The position numbers and the translations under genes were made by a program. A stretch of DNA of 7,285 nucleotides from Chitinophagales bacterium (GTDB taxonomy: Bacteria; Bacteroidota; Bacteroidia; Chitinophagales; UBA10324): positions 1-7,285 of the forward strand of contig JACCZV010000229.1 in the NCBI GenBank assembly GCA_013695775.1. Direction: 5' to 3'. Each line of letters begins with the position of its first letter. Position 1 is the stretch's first letter. Positions 6,531 through 7,285 of this stretch are shown in pieces. Under the pieces are notes generated by a model. It ran no database searches and was not told where the DNA came from. It saw only the letters and a list, made by a program, of their open reading frames with translations.

Positions 6531-6989
6531 CTATTCCTTTGAAATTAAATCTTTATCACAATCCATTCTGTATAGATCAAACCCATCATCCCAAAAGTCT
6601 TTCACTATTTCTCTGATTTCCAGGCCAAATTTCTCATAAAATTTATATACAAGCTGTGATGTTCTAACAGAAATAGTTTTTACGGATTCAATTTCTTTAA
6701 TTTTTTGAATTCTGAATTTAGTTAATTCAGTACCAAGACCCTTCCCTTGACTTTGTGGATGGAAAATGTCCCAGGCAATTATTGCAATTTCTCCATTGGC
6801 TGAAAAATTATATCCACCGCTTCCAACTATTATGTTATCAGCCTCAACAACATAGTAATTGCCGGAATGATTATCTAAATAATCTATCAGGTCCTTTTCT
6901 TCTTTTGGGGAAAAGTATTGTGGGGTGTTGAGCCTCAGCAGCTCTATGATTCTTTCCTTATCAGAATGCTTATATTTTCTGATTCTCAT
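6531..6989 (-). CDS. GNAT-family N-acetyltransferase, substrate unknown
   Basis: The 152-residue protein has a GNAT fold. The start MRIRKYKHSDKERI is the usual first strand and helix. Strand four, GEIAIIAWDIFHPQSQGKGLGTELTK, carries the acetyl-CoA motif Q81-G-K-G84-L-G86 (the Q/RxxGxG/A loop). VYKFYEKFGLE (114-124) is the typical motif B region with the Tyr expected as general acid at Tyr118. It transfers an acetyl group from acetyl-CoA to an amine, either a small molecule or a protein; which one cannot be read. TAG at 6531-6533 lies 10 nt before the AraC-family start codon, which suggests one transcript. No Bacteroidota -7 box was seen directly upstream, where a pair of palindromic repeats lies instead. 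Confidence 0.9.
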   Translation of the reverse strand: MRIRKYKHSDKERIIELLRLNTPQYFSPKEEKDLIDYLDNHSGNYYVVEADNIIVGSGGYNFSANGEIAIIAWDIFHPQSQGKGLGTELTKFRIQKIKEIESVKTISVRTSQLVYKFYEKFGLEIREIVKDFWDDGFDLYRMDCDKDLISKE

Positions 6990-7040
6990 CCTACATATTT
7001 GAAAATGGAATTGTTAATTCAGCCACTTATTTCTGTCTGA

Positions 7041-7198
7041 GGTCGGCGTCATCGACGAACCAGAGCTTTATTTTGCTATCCTTGGTAATATTTGCAATTC
7101 GGTTAAGTTTACTGTCCTTGGTCGGCGTCCTCGCCGAACCACGAGGTCTATCCCCAAAGCTTGGTAATGTTAGTGAAATGGTTAGGATTATATCACTC
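7041..7198. repeat. Two divergent direct copies of a 79-bp unit with a GC-rich palindrome
   Basis: Unit one starts at 7041 and unit two at 7120. Each begins with a 21-nt block differing at two places between the copies (core GTCGGCGTCCTCGCCGAAC in copy two), then 19 nt of mostly unrelated sequence, then CTTGGTAAT, with weaker similarity to the end (about 23 of 39). In copy two TCGGCG and CGCCGA form a 6-bp stem around TCCT, flanked by GG/CC with one bulged base; copy one has one mismatch in the stem. GC content is well above the AT-rich surroundings. It may belong to a dispersed intergenic repeat family, which one window cannot show. A third unit was not found. Confidence 0.6.
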
Positions 7199-7283
7199 TT
7201 TTATACACCGTTTCGGTGGCCTTGTCGTCTTGGCCCTCAGGTGAAATATTGTAAGCAGTAATCATTACCTCATCATCACTTAT
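7188..7283 (-). CDS. Possible 3' end of a gene entering from the right (31 codons)
   Basis: On the minus strand one frame is open from the window edge to TAA at 7188-7190, reading ISDDEVMITAYNISPEG, then QDDKATETVYKRVI. The composition is ordinary for a soluble protein and the strand matches the GNAT-AraC-VOC genes. The family is not recognised. A stretch of 31 codons can be open by chance, and the palindromic hairpin CACCG-TTT-CGGTG (about 7206-7218) lies within it, so this is tentative. Confidence 0.3.
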   Translation of the reverse strand: MSDDEVMITAYNISPEGQDDKATETVYKRVI

Positions 7284-7285
7284 GA

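Noticed and set aside
7041..7140. CRISPR array
   Set aside because: There are only two units, the unit is diverged beyond its 21-nt head, and no cas gene is present.
7073..7261. Plus-strand 62-codon open frame from a TTG
   Set aside because: It runs through the 79-bp repeat pair and the palindromes, starts at a weak codon and has no family features; the repeat explains its apparent pattern.

Overview
The window looks like chromosomal DNA from a member of the Bacteroidota, probably near Chitinophagales or Sphingobacteriales. The signs are two perfect Bacteroidota-type -7 boxes (TATCTTTG) placed 20-22 nt before start codons, a large surface protein with GxQxAGLxN repeats of a kind common in that phylum, moderately AT-rich codon use, and an AraC-type regulator/VOC gene pair of the sort often seen there. 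No tRNA, rRNA, CRISPR array or insertion sequence was seen.

Layout. (1) 3-1783, plus strand: the C-terminal part of an outer-membrane/surface protein. It sits in two overlapping frames (3-665 and 650-1783) and reads best as one gene split by a single-base frameshift between about 608 and 665. (2) 1910-4017, plus strand: a housekeeping block with its own promoter, ychF (P-loop ATPase) followed 14 nt later by hldD (ADP-heptose epimerase for LPS inner core). (3) 4018-6989, minus strand: an accessory block. In transcription order it holds a GNAT acetyltransferase, an HTH-only AraC-family regulator, a VOC/glyoxalase-fold protein, a dead toxin-antitoxin pair and an SDR oxidoreductase with its own promoter. 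Next to the convergent hldD end lies what looks like the 3' end of a second, decayed VOC gene. (4) 6990-7285: no complete gene; two divergent copies of a 79-bp unit, each opening with a GC-rich palindrome, and possibly the last 31 codons of a minus-strand gene entering from the right.

How the parts work together. ychF and hldD look like stable core genes sharing a transcript. GNAT, AraC and VOC run head to tail with gaps of 10 and 66 nt and could be one small stress or detoxification unit under the AraC-like regulator; the link to the SDR gene is only by position. The toxin-antitoxin pair is the clearest hidden content. Both proteins can be rebuilt almost completely, but the antitoxin carries a one-base insertion and the toxin a stop codon plus an insertion and a deletion.

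I found no convincing new biological system. The striking feature is decay: single-base frame breaks in the surface protein, the antitoxin, the toxin, probably the AraC C-terminus and the VOC remnant. Several lie in short homopolymers, so read error must be excluded before calling all of them biological.
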